From a virus: a stretch of 64,000 nt of DNA. Under the pieces are notes generated by a model that was not told the origin of the DNA, ran no database searches, and saw only the letters and a list, made by a program, of their open reading frames with translations. The stretch lies in IMG/VR virus record IMGVR_UViG_3300009502_001526, positions 1 to 64,000 of that record; one strand, written 5' to 3'. A program made the translations under genes and the position numbers. Positions 8,786 to 17,983 of this stretch are shown here, piece by piece (positions within the stretch are counted from its first letter, which is position 1; every line of letters starts with the position of its first letter).

Positions 8786-9551
8786 TTATTACTTTTATTT
8801 TTTCTATTTCAGAAATAGTATCATTATATAGATCATTATATAACACTTGTTTAGATTTTAAATAAAAAATTCTTTCATCTGATGTTATATTTTCTTTATA
8901 ACTCTCTGTAACAAAGTCATCATAATTCATATTAAAATGAGAATATAAACTTCTAATAAAATCATTAACAAATATTAATCTTCCAGATCCAATTATATCA
9001 TCTGATTGAGCTTTTATAGATTGATCTACAACAAATTTTGGATGTATTAATTCTCTGTAAAAATATGTGTTTCCAATAGTTATCTTCTTTTCATTAATAA
9101 TTGAATCAAAAATTTTAGAAAATAAAAAACCTTCTTTTCTGTAAATAGAATTGAAATTAAATGGATAAAGAACTATAACTTTTTCATATTTATCTTTTAT
9201 TTTTTCAATCATTATTTTTTTAGAATCTATATAATTTGTTGATTTATAATTATATGGTGTAGTTATATCTATAGTTCCATTACAATTGTTCCATAATTCA
9301 CTCGTGCCATATATTATAATTTTATTAGAATACTTACTAAAATGATCTATTATTTTGAGTGTGTAATCAATATTTGTATTTAAAAAAATATCTCTATTAT
9401 CTTGAATATAAGTTCTTTGCTCAGCAAAGCAAATATAAACTCTATCATAAAGTTCTTCTGTGAAAAATATATCTCTGGATGATATTTTTTCATAATCATC
9501 TGGAAAATAATAAGATAATTGTGATGTGTTGCCTATTACTAAATTTTTCAT
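8778..9551 (-). CDS. Divergent NAD(P)-dependent epimerase/reductase-like protein
   Basis: The 257 residues look like a degenerate extended SDR: an N-terminal beta strand MKNLVIGNTSQLSYYF in place of the full TGxxGxxG, a central IIYGTSELWNN resembling the catalytic Ser region, and a later SKKIMIEKIK that could hold the YxxxK-type Lys. It overlaps the 3-dehydratase gene by 8 nt. A role in reducing or epimerising the deoxysugar, like ColC, fits the context but is inference. Confidence 0.8.
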   Translation of the reverse strand: MKNLVIGNTSQLSYYFPDDYEKISSRDIFFTEELYDRVYICFAEQRTYIQDNRDIFLNTNIDYTLKIIDHFSKYSNKIIIYGTSELWNNCNGTIDITTPYNYKSTNYIDSKKIMIEKIKDKYEKVIVLYPFNFNSIYRKEGFLFSKIFDSIINEKKITIGNTYFYRELIHPKFVVDQSIKAQSDDIIGSGRLIFVNDFIRSLYSHFNMNYDDFVTESYKENITSDERIFYLKSKQVLYNDLYNDTISEIEKIKVING

Positions 9552-9564
9552 TTTTTATTTGTTT

Positions 9565-10725
9565 TTATAATATCACTTCATATAATATTTCATGAAAGTG
9601 TATAAATTGTAATTTTACTTTACTTCCGTTTAGAACTATCCTACTTATAATGAAAAAATAGCCCGTATTTTTTGTAATTCTTTCATATGATAGTCCATAT
9701 GATCTATCGAAATTGCCATCATTATTTAAATCTATAAAAGATTGAATTGAAATATTATATAAATCTTCTGTGCAATTAAATTGTATTTTATTATTTTCTT
9801 TGGATATATTTAATTTTGTAACATTTCTTTTATTTGAAAATAATTTGTATTTTTTTATAACTTCTTCATTAATAACATTAAAGATATTATCACTATTGTC
9901 ATTAGTGATTAATATTCTATCAGATTTACTAAACTCTGAATAAAAAGCCATAATATAACTAGTTGTTATAGCTATAAATGTTTTATATGGATCATTAAAA
10001 TTACTTTTTGTTAATGTGTAACAATATGGTCCAGATGCTCTACCAACAATTATATTGCAATAGGTAGATAAGTAAGATATTTCATTTAAATCTGGCAATT
10101 GACATTTTATAATATCATCTGTAAACAATATGTTTTCTTTTATTGTGTCTATTTTTTTAGTTAGTATAAAATCAATATTTGGATGTAAATCAGATAAATT
10201 TATAATTATTTCATCAAGTGAAATATCTGACTGAGCTGATAAAACTTTGCCATTGCAGATTAAAACTTTGAATTTGTCATTTTGCTGAATATAGTTATCT
10301 ATATTTGAAATTTCATATTTTGAATAATCTATTTCTGGTATGTATAGGTTTTTTTCACTTAATTGAATATTAAGCTTATTATAAATGAAAGAATAGTATT
10401 TATAGTATGCTTCAAGTAATGACTTATATAATAGCCATTCATTGTCTTTTAATGCAAAATAGTACAAAGGATTTGTTCTTACAAAATGAATATTTATATA
10501 AACATCTTGATTTATTTTATAGTATGTTTGATCTATGAAACAATTTTCATTTAACTCCCCAAAATTAATTTTAGGTATATCTAATAATAATTTTGATGAT
10601 GATTTTTTTTCTAATAAATAATAGTTATCAAAATCAGTTTTATTTATTATATCTTTTATAAATTCCCTATAATAATGCAAATCACCATTATGACAATTAA
10701 AATTAGTAAAATATAATGTTTTCAT
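9565..10725 (-). CDS. Probable GT-B-like glycosyltransferase, tentative
   Basis: The 386-residue protein has no confident family. A middle region has the rhythm of a GT-B C-terminal domain (VLICNGKVLSAQS, then LSDLHPNIDFILTKK, then LNEISYLSTYCNIIVGRASG), similar to GT9-type enzymes. Near the C-terminus DLNNDGNFDRSYG looks like a DxNxDGxxD calcium-binding loop. It overlaps the 895-residue fusion gene by 4 nt. Probably acts in surface-sugar assembly. Confidence 0.8.
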   Translation of the reverse strand: MKTLYFTNFNCHNGDLHYYREFIKDIINKTDFDNYYLLEKKSSSKLLLDIPKINFGELNENCFIDQTYYKINQDVYINIHFVRTNPLYYFALKDNEWLLYKSLLEAYYKYYSFIYNKLNIQLSEKNLYIPEIDYSKYEISNIDNYIQQNDKFKVLICNGKVLSAQSDISLDEIIINLSDLHPNIDFILTKKIDTIKENILFTDDIIKCQLPDLNEISYLSTYCNIIVGRASGPYCYTLTKSNFNDPYKTFIAITTSYIMAFYSEFSKSDRILITNDNSDNIFNVINEEVIKKYKLFSNKRNVTKLNISKENNKIQFNCTEDLYNISIQSFIDLNNDGNFDRSYGLSYERITKNTGYFFIISRIVLNGSKVKLQFIHFHEILYEVIL

Positions 10726-13409
10726 TTTATATTTAATGATTTTAATATAGAATTACAAACTTGTTCTGGTGTTGGGTGACACTCATATGTAGGTTTATTT
10801 AGGTAACAAATACCAGATTTTAGAATTTGTGTAGTGCATGATTGATCTATACAAATTTTTGGATTAGCCAAACATTCCACTTTACATTCACCCCTTACAT
10901 AATCTAAATTATAATTTTCAACACCTTTTCTTATTCTATAAAAATATGTGTTCCAAGATGTTGATAGTTCTGTTATATGATTATCTAAATTACAAAGAGA
11001 TAGAATATATAATCCATTGTTCATGGTTACAAATGTTTTGCTTTTACTTATTATATGATAAGCTTGTGATATAGTATTCTGACAAGGATTATTTAATAGA
11101 TTTAAACCATTTTTTATTTGAATATTAGAAAATTTTTTATTTAGATTCACATCTAAAAATGTTTCTTTTCCAATTGCAACTACTGGAATATGTTCTTGTA
11201 TTAAATCTATAAAATCCTGCCAATTTTTATAACCCCAGGTTCTTTCAGGTTCTGTTTCAGATGGATTTATGCATATAAAGTTTTCAGGTAAATTTTCTAT
11301 TTTTTCAAATTCATCTGGGTAAAACTCCATATCAAGTTCATTTGATTTTAACTGAAAACCACAATTATATGCACAAATTTGTTTGTGATCAATTAATCTC
11401 CAATTTGTACCAATAAGATTAAATAAATGGTGTATATCAAAATTTTGAATATTAAATGAATTTAGCAATTGATCTAAATTGTTATTTATTGGTATAATTT
11501 GATCTATGTAAGGGTTATTAATAAATGCTGATGGTATATATGTTAGTATTGTAACTTTTTGATTATATATTTCTGACATTTTTTTTATTGTTGGTGTTGC
11601 TGATAAATTATCTCCAATGCCAACTTGAGAATGTAAAACCAAAACTTGTTTTTTTATTTTTTGATTGTGTATATTTTTGAAATTAAAATGTTGTTCTTTC
11701 AATATAACATTATCATATGTTATTTCAACTTTTAATCCTTTTATATTATTTAAATTTGTTGTAGAATACCATAATTCGTTATTATTAAAGAATGATAATG
11801 TGCTATATAATAATGTATTGCTATCATAGTATGAATTCCATTCATATAAATTAACTTTAACTTTCAATTTTGAGTTACAATAGATATATGTTCTATTTTC
11901 ATCTAAATTGCATCTTATATTAAAGTTTTTATTATTAAAATAAAAATTCTTAATAAAATCTGATGTTTCTTTGGATGTTTTATTTTTTACTCCATGAAAT
12001 ATGTATTTGTTCGGTTTTTCTAAATCTGATGGTATTTTTGTAAATGTTGAATATATTTTTTCTTCATTATAATAAGAGTAATAAAATTCTTTTACTTCAT
12101 CTATATTATTTATATTTACTTGAACAAATGGTAGTCTATTATTATATTTATACTTCCACAAAAGAATATTTATAGTGGTTTCATCCGCAAATGGGTAATA
12201 ATGTCTAATTTCGTCTAAACTTAAATTAAATGTTGATTCATTTATTTTATCATATTCTTCAATAAATTCTAGACAATTTGAATTATATAAAACAATAGAT
12301 GCATTCGCATAACAAATTCTATTTTCAATAGGAATTCCTAATTGTTGACATATTGGATATTCTAATATTTTAGTTGGTTCAAAATAACCATTTTCATAAG
12401 GATTACCTCTTATACCTTTAATAGTACTATCAGGATTAAAATCAGTAAAAAATATATATTCTGCTGGTCCTTTTTGAATTAATGGATAATTTGTAATATC
12501 TTTAAATTTTTCAAATAATAAGTCCAATTTGCTGTTTGGTAAAATGTCTGCATCTAAGTATAAAACTTTTTTTAATTTTAATTCTTTTATTGAATGTAAA
12601 ATAACTTTACTTTTTAAGAATATAGCTCTAAACATATTATGATTATTCATATTATTTCTATCACCTTCAAATTGAATATCACCTATTCTTTTATCTTCTA
12701 AATTTATGATATTTACATTATTTATATGAGGATTTTTGTTGAAATTTATTTCATATAAATGAATATTAAGGTTATCATGAAATAAATTTAATGTATTAAT
12801 TAAGTTTACTGAAGTTTCATAATAATTTTCTGTACAATATATTACAGTGTCCAATTTATTAGGTTTAATTATAAACCAAGATTTCCATTGATCTTCTCCT
12901 GTAACGTGTAATTCTAGATTATTTTGTTTAACAAATTCATCTATTGATTGCTTTACACCAAATTCACCTTGAGGTAGGCTACCATTTAAATAATCATGTC
13001 CAGAAAATATGCCACCAGGTTTAACTTTACTATACCATAAGCTAACATCTTTTTTAGACGCTGAATAAGAGTGATCTGCATCTAAGTATAAAAAATCAAA
13101 GTAATCATCTTCAAAATTATTAACTATATTTTCAGATAATCCTTTAATTATTTCAACTCGTTCTTTATGATTTGATATTTTGTTTTTAACTCCTTGTAAT
13201 ATAAAATCAAATTCTGGATTGCTATGATTTGAAATATCGTTGTAATTATCTAAATGTTGCCAAGAATCAATTAAATATAATTTTGATAAATTTGTTTTTT
13301 CTAATATTTTAATGCTATAATCTCCTTTATAAACACCAATATCACAACCAATTTTAAGATTTAATTCATTTATTAGTTTAAGAAATTCTTCCCTATCTTT
13401 GTATATCAT
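10722..13409 (-). CDS. Three-domain methyltransferase / GT-A / GT9-like fusion
   Basis: The 895-residue protein joins three parts. Residues 1 to about 190 form a class I SAM methyltransferase (GCDIGVYKGDYSIKILE, FLYLDADHSYSASKKDV, KPGGIFSGHDYL; Methyltransf_24-like). About 195-480 is a GT-A glycosyltransferase like GT8, with the DxD motif in KVLYLDADILPNS. From about 587 to the end is a GT9/heptosyltransferase-like GT-B domain (VLVLHSQVGIGDNLSATPT, ICINPSETEPERTWGY, FVTMNNGLY), with a Cys-rich tail of unknown role. It probably builds and methylates a surface glycan. Confidence 0.93.
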   Translation of the reverse strand: MIYKDREEFLKLINELNLKIGCDIGVYKGDYSIKILEKTNLSKLYLIDSWQHLDNYNDISNHSNPEFDFILQGVKNKISNHKERVEIIKGLSENIVNNFEDDYFDFLYLDADHSYSASKKDVSLWYSKVKPGGIFSGHDYLNGSLPQGEFGVKQSIDEFVKQNNLELHVTGEDQWKSWFIIKPNKLDTVIYCTENYYETSVNLINTLNLFHDNLNIHLYEINFNKNPHINNVNIINLEDKRIGDIQFEGDRNNMNNHNMFRAIFLKSKVILHSIKELKLKKVLYLDADILPNSKLDLLFEKFKDITNYPLIQKGPAEYIFFTDFNPDSTIKGIRGNPYENGYFEPTKILEYPICQQLGIPIENRICYANASIVLYNSNCLEFIEEYDKINESTFNLSLDEIRHYYPFADETTINILLWKYKYNNRLPFVQVNINNIDEVKEFYYSYYNEEKIYSTFTKIPSDLEKPNKYIFHGVKNKTSKETSDFIKNFYFNNKNFNIRCNLDENRTYIYCNSKLKVKVNLYEWNSYYDSNTLLYSTLSFFNNNELWYSTTNLNNIKGLKVEITYDNVILKEQHFNFKNIHNQKIKKQVLVLHSQVGIGDNLSATPTIKKMSEIYNQKVTILTYIPSAFINNPYIDQIIPINNNLDQLLNSFNIQNFDIHHLFNLIGTNWRLIDHKQICAYNCGFQLKSNELDMEFYPDEFEKIENLPENFICINPSETEPERTWGYKNWQDFIDLIQEHIPVVAIGKETFLDVNLNKKFSNIQIKNGLNLLNNPCQNTISQAYHIISKSKTFVTMNNGLYILSLCNLDNHITELSTSWNTYFYRIRKGVENYNLDYVRGECKVECLANPKICIDQSCTTQILKSGICYLNKPTYECHPTPEQVCNSILKSLNIK

Positions 13410-14170
13410 TTATTTATATTCATTTTAGTATCATTATAAAATTCTTCAACTCTTTCACTACCAATATAGTTGCAATTTTTATTAATACAACCTTTTGCTG
13501 TTGTACCAATTCCCATAAATGGATCATATATTAGTGATTTTTCAGGAAAATAGATATGAATTAATTTTTCAACTAATTCACTTGAGTAGGTTGCTTTTAA
13601 TTTTGTTTTGAATCCATCATTATTTTTAGCTTCTATTAAATTTGTGTAGTTTTTATAAAACTTTTGATTTGTTTTTTCATTGATTGTACTAACTTCTTTA
13701 TTTGCCTTGAAAGTATTTAGATATTTCTTATTTACAATTATATAAATCAATTCTGATATTCTTGTTAGTTTATTTGGACTTGTTTGAAATGGACTTGCTG
13801 AGTTCTTTTTCCATATTATAATATCAGTAAGAGTTAAATCAGTTTCAGTATGAATCTTATTTAAAAGTAAAGTTGGTAGTATTGGATTGTCTCCAGAATA
13901 TGACATGTTATAACATATAACACCATCTGGTTTAAGTATTCTTTGAAATTCTTTGAATTCTTTTAATCTTAATTCTAAATATTGCTCAGTTGTAAGATTA
14001 TCTACATCATTTTCATATAAATGAAAATCATCTTGATCTTTTCTACGATGATTAGGATTTCTTCCCATATTGTAGGGTGGTGAAGTTATAATTCCAGATA
14101 TAAAATGATCTGGCATTTTACTCATAGTTGTTAAATTGTCTTCATTATAAATTGTGTTTATTCCTCTCAT
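13406..14170 (-). CDS. DNA methyltransferase, beta-type order (SPPY ... FxGxG)
   Basis: The 254-residue protein has the catalytic motif ITSPPYNMGRN near the N-terminus and the SAM-binding motif YDPFMGIGTTAKG near the C-terminus, the order of beta-class amino-methyltransferases. SPPY is common in N4-cytosine enzymes and also occurs in N6-adenine ones, so the base is uncertain. The target-recognition part between them is small. It overlaps the fusion gene by 4 nt and heads the sugar operon as seen here, and could be a DNA-protection gene. Confidence 0.92.
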   Translation of the reverse strand: MRGINTIYNEDNLTTMSKMPDHFISGIITSPPYNMGRNPNHRRKDQDDFHLYENDVDNLTTEQYLELRLKEFKEFQRILKPDGVICYNMSYSGDNPILPTLLLNKIHTETDLTLTDIIIWKKNSASPFQTSPNKLTRISELIYIIVNKKYLNTFKANKEVSTINEKTNQKFYKNYTNLIEAKNNDGFKTKLKATYSSELVEKLIHIYFPEKSLIYDPFMGIGTTAKGCINKNCNYIGSERVEEFYNDTKMNINK

Positions 14171-14226
14171 ATTATTTATATTTATTCTAAATAGTATAGA
14201 AAATAATACTCAAAATGTTTAAAATA

Positions 14227-14258
14227 AAAAAAGATCATTTTTTAGATGATCTCTTTTT
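14227..14258 (-). terminator. Rho-independent terminator after the TonB receptor
   Basis: On the minus strand GAGATCAT, a short loop and ATGATCTTTTTTT form a stem (AGATCAT/ATGATCT) followed by a T-run. It lies 18 nt beyond the stop of the TonB-dependent receptor and separates it from the sugar operon. Confidence 0.75.
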
Positions 14259-14275
14259 TCTATGATTAATTAAGA

Positions 14276-17200
14276 TTAATTAAAAAGGTATTTGATACCA
14301 AACATCATTTGCCATCTTGAACTAAGACCAGTTGAGTTCTGGTAAGGTTGTACAAATGGTGTTGTTCCTGTTTGAAATGGATAAGAGAATGATGGAGTTT
14401 TTCCGTCTGCAGCTAATCCTTCATATTTTAAGAAGTTTGTAACTGTAGGAATTTTAACTGCTCCCCAATCTCTGTTTATTAGGTTTCCAGCATTTATAAC
14501 ATCCAATGAGAATTTAACAGTGTGTGCATCTTTACCAAATTTTAGATTTACATCTTGTGTAAGATTCAAGTCTAATTTGCTAAAGTATGGCGCAACAGTT
14601 GCATTTCTTCCAGCATATTCACCCCTATGTGTATTCAAGTAGGTTGAATTAGAGATAAATGCATCTACTTGTGACCATATTTGTGCCGCTGTTCTTGTGT
14701 CTGTTGATGTTAGAGTACCTAAACCACCAGACCCAACTTTTACCAAGTTAATATCAGATGCTGTTTTTGGAATGTAAATCAAGTCATTACCTGAATTACC
14801 ATCACCATTTAAGTCACCATTGTAAACATAAGAGTTTACACCGTTATTAGCCAATTCGTAAATTGCACCAATTGTTGTTGCAAGGTGTTTGCCTTCGTTA
14901 ATTTTATAAGCGAAGTTTGCAATAATTCTATTTGGTTGATAATAAGATGCATATCCTAAGTTAGCTGAGTTTGGATCTTGATTTGAAACTGATGCCGCAC
15001 TCCACAATGAAGATGCTGTAGACCCACCTTCTGCTGTATTTTTAGATACTGAGTGTGTATATGCTATACCATATGCAAGATTTGCAGTATTCCTTTGAAC
15101 TTTGAAAGTTAAAGTGTAAACATAACCTTGATTTGTGTTACTCATTAAAATTGCATTACCAAGGTTAGGATTAGCTAATGTTGATCCATAATAGTATTTG
15201 TTCGTATTTGCAACAGATGTTAAGAAACGAGTTCTATTGTCTACCCCTGCTAAATTAAATCCATTAGTTTCGTTCAAGTTTACATTGGAATAATAAACTG
15301 CGTTAATATCCTTTGTGTATGTATATTCAGCACCTAGAATCCAACCTCCAGTTAATCTTTTATCAACTGCTAAAGATGATTTCCATGCTGTTGGGTATTT
15401 GAAGTTGTTAGATACTAATGCTGTACTATAAGATGTATTTGCTGCACCAGCAGTTGGTCTATACGCATTTGGGTCAACATTGAATGCTACTTTACTATTT
15501 GTAAATGATCCAAATTGAATACCATTATTTGACGCTTGATTAGAAATCCAAACAAACGGTGGAGGTCCTGCAAAAATACCTGTTCCACCTCTAACTTGTA
15601 ATGATTTGTCACCTCTAGGATTCCAGTTGAAACCTAATCTTGGTGATACAATAACATTATTCATAGGAGCATCACCAATATTGTATGTTACGCCATCTTT
15701 GAATTTTAATGCATCAAAGTAAGGATTATCGGTCATTGCTTGTTTGTAGATAGTTTCGTCAATTCTCAATCCATAAGTTAATGTGAAGTTATTTGAAACT
15801 TTCCATTTATCTTGTACAAATTGTGATAATTCAGTTGATCCAGCATATGCCCAAGGGAATTCGCCACCAGGTAATGCAGAATATTGCAAGTAATATGATT
15901 TAGCATTTGCTGTTCCATATTTTGCTGAATTATAGAAATCAGTTAAACTATTAAATTGATAAACACCTTGATAACCAGGTGCAAATGCATTCTGATATTT
16001 CTTAAGTGAATTTTGAGTACCAATAGTTAGTTCGTGTGCACCTTTATAATAAGTTAAAATATCGTTTAATTGATAAACTGTTGTATTTAATTTATTATTA
16101 TAAGTGTACATTTCATAACCAAAAGATGTATAAATATTACCATTGTTTAGAATATCAACTAATGGTAATGTTTCACTACTTGAGTGTGGAGAACGGAAGT
16201 CTTTTAATTCTGTATAACCAACTTGTAATTTATTTGACAACTTATTACTAAAACGAGTATTTAATTCTGCAATTAAAATATTAAAGTTGTTGTTGATAAC
16301 ATAGCCACTACCAAAGAAAGGCATAGAATATGTACCTGGTTGACCACCAGTTACTTGACCACTACCTGGTCTAGATGTTGATGCATATTGATCCGCAGAA
16401 GATTTAAGGTAATTGTATTTTAATGTAAAAGTATTTTTAGCATTAATATTCCAATCTAATTTTGCTGTAATCTTATCAGAATAAGTTTTGAAAGTGTAAC
16501 CTTGAAATTCGCCTGGATCATATCCATATTTACTTTTCAAGAAATTAGATAAAACGGTTAGAGTGTCTGAATTTGCTTGTGAATAATTTCCACCAGCAGC
16601 ATGAGAAGCATCTGATGTTAACATTGAAGTTGCTGGAGCATCTTGTCTTACTTGCTCAGCACTTACAAAGAAGAATAATTTATTTTCAATAATTGGACCA
16701 CCTATACTAAATCCTTTGATTTTATAATCAAAAGGTGTTTTAACAACTGTTGTTGGTCCGACATTATAGCCTAAATAATTTTCGTTTCTTGAGTATTGGT
16801 AAATACTACCTTTGAATTTGTTTGTACCACTTTTAGTTACAGTATTAATACCAGCGCCAGCGAATCCACCTTGTTTAACATCATATGGTGACACGTTAAC
16901 TTGTATTTCTTCAATAGCGTCTAATGAAATTGGTTGTGCTGATGTTTGACCTCCTAATATAGAAGATAAACCAAATGAATTATTAAAATTCGCACCGTCA
17001 ACTGTCATATTATTATACTGGTTGCTTCTACCTCCGACATTCAAACCATTTGATGTTGGTTCTAATTTCACAAAATCTTGAATTGATCTATTAATTGTTG
17101 GTAAACGATCAACTTGACTTCTAGTAATTAACTCCTGCGAGCCCATTCTTGAACTATTGAAGTTCTTATCATTTGTAGACTTTACAACAACTTCACCTAA

Positions 17201-17542
17201 TAGAGTAGCGGCATCTGTTAGTAAAAAATCTTCTTTGTATACCTGACCCAAATTCAAGAATATATCACCTCTTGTTTCTGGTTTGTATCCTACAAACGAA
17301 GTTGTCAAAGTATATGGTCCGCCAATTTTAACGTTTGGCAAATTGTAACGACCATCTGACCGTGTCGTTGTCATATACTTAGTACCTGTTGGAACGTGGA
17401 CTGCCGTTACGATAACATTTGGTAACGGAGATTTACCTTCTAAAATTGTTCCTGAAATTTCAGAAGTAGTTTCTTGTGATCTTGCTACGATTGAGAACAA
17501 TAATAACATAATCACGAACATCACTCTTTTTAATTTTTCCAT
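14276..17542 (-). CDS. TonB-dependent outer-membrane receptor (Oar/SusC-like)
   Basis: This 1088-residue protein has a signal peptide (MEKLKRVMFVIMLLLFSIVA, cleavage near ARS-Q), a CarboxypepD_reg-like domain (about 26-110: SGTILEGKSPLPNVIVTA, GGPYTLTTSFVGY), a plug (about 120-250) and a long beta-barrel ending in FGIKYLFN. This is the Oar-like TonB-dependent receptor layout. Such proteins are normally host-encoded and import large substrates, and many serve as phage receptors. It is transcribed alone between terminators at 14227 and 17590. In a phage it might block superinfection or feed the infected cell; both are inference. Confidence 0.93.
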   Translation of the reverse strand: MEKLKRVMFVIMLLLFSIVARSQETTSEISGTILEGKSPLPNVIVTAVHVPTGTKYMTTTRSDGRYNLPNVKIGGPYTLTTSFVGYKPETRGDIFLNLGQVYKEDFLLTDAATLLGEVVVKSTNDKNFNSSRMGSQELITRSQVDRLPTINRSIQDFVKLEPTSNGLNVGGRSNQYNNMTVDGANFNNSFGLSSILGGQTSAQPISLDAIEEIQVNVSPYDVKQGGFAGAGINTVTKSGTNKFKGSIYQYSRNENYLGYNVGPTTVVKTPFDYKIKGFSIGGPIIENKLFFFVSAEQVRQDAPATSMLTSDASHAAGGNYSQANSDTLTVLSNFLKSKYGYDPGEFQGYTFKTYSDKITAKLDWNINAKNTFTLKYNYLKSSADQYASTSRPGSGQVTGGQPGTYSMPFFGSGYVINNNFNILIAELNTRFSNKLSNKLQVGYTELKDFRSPHSSSETLPLVDILNNGNIYTSFGYEMYTYNNKLNTTVYQLNDILTYYKGAHELTIGTQNSLKKYQNAFAPGYQGVYQFNSLTDFYNSAKYGTANAKSYYLQYSALPGGEFPWAYAGSTELSQFVQDKWKVSNNFTLTYGLRIDETIYKQAMTDNPYFDALKFKDGVTYNIGDAPMNNVIVSPRLGFNWNPRGDKSLQVRGGTGIFAGPPPFVWISNQASNNGIQFGSFTNSKVAFNVDPNAYRPTAGAANTSYSTALVSNNFKYPTAWKSSLAVDKRLTGGWILGAEYTYTKDINAVYYSNVNLNETNGFNLAGVDNRTRFLTSVANTNKYYYGSTLANPNLGNAILMSNTNQGYVYTLTFKVQRNTANLAYGIAYTHSVSKNTAEGGSTASSLWSAASVSNQDPNSANLGYASYYQPNRIIANFAYKINEGKHLATTIGAIYELANNGVNSYVYNGDLNGDGNSGNDLIYIPKTASDINLVKVGSGGLGTLTSTDTRTAAQIWSQVDAFISNSTYLNTHRGEYAGRNATVAPYFSKLDLNLTQDVNLKFGKDAHTVKFSLDVINAGNLINRDWGAVKIPTVTNFLKYEGLAADGKTPSFSYPFQTGTTPFVQPYQNSTGLSSRWQMMFGIKYLFN

Positions 17543-17589
17543 ACTAGTTTTTTTTTGTTTTTTTTAAATTTATTTATTTATTGATTTAT

Positions 17590-17629
17590 ATAAAAAAAAT
17601 AGGTATAGTTATTTGACAACTACACCTAC
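17590..17629 (-). terminator. Rho-independent terminator upstream of the TonB receptor
   Basis: On the minus strand GGTGTAGTT, a 7-nt loop and AACTATACC pair with one mismatch and are followed by TATTTTTTTTA. It ends the transcript of the 17721-21529 operon. The rest of 17543-17720 is AT-rich leader without a clear TAnnTTTG promoter; TATATAAATC near 17583-17592 is the best TATA-like element for the receptor gene. Confidence 0.65.
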
Positions 17630-17720
17630 TCTTGACGAACTTTTATACTTTGATTATATTTTTTCATAGATTATTTTACTAATTTATTTTATAAAAGTTT
17701 ATAAATATTATTATTTTTAT

Positions 17721-17978
17721 TCATTTTTTAACATCTTCGTCATAATTTTGTAACAATTTCAATTTTTCAACTCTTTCTCTTTTAAATAAAAAAGGGCAAA
17801 ATTCAGGTGTTACTTTATCTTTACCTATACTTCCAGATATTAATTGTACGCCATTCATTCCTTTAATTACATTATTATGAAAACAAGTATATGGTGAACC
17901 ATTTATAAAAAGTGTTGCTTTTTTTAAGTGTTCACACTCTTTACAACTAAAAATCCTTAATAGTATAGGACCTTCCAT
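17721..17978 (-). CDS. Small Cys-containing protein with C-terminal RERVEKLKLL tag
   Basis: The 85-residue protein has a CKECEHLKK motif near residue 12 and further Cys at about 32 and 61, perhaps a metal site. It ends FKRERVEKLKLLQNYDEDVKK, a copy of the shared basic C-terminal tag. It is the last gene before a terminator, so the tag cannot be explained as a start region for a following gene. Function unknown. Confidence 0.75.
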   Translation of the reverse strand: MEGPILLRIFSCKECEHLKKATLFINGSPYTCFHNNVIKGMNGVQLISGSIGKDKVTPEFCPFLFKRERVEKLKLLQNYDEDVKK

Positions 17979-17983
17979 TCATT

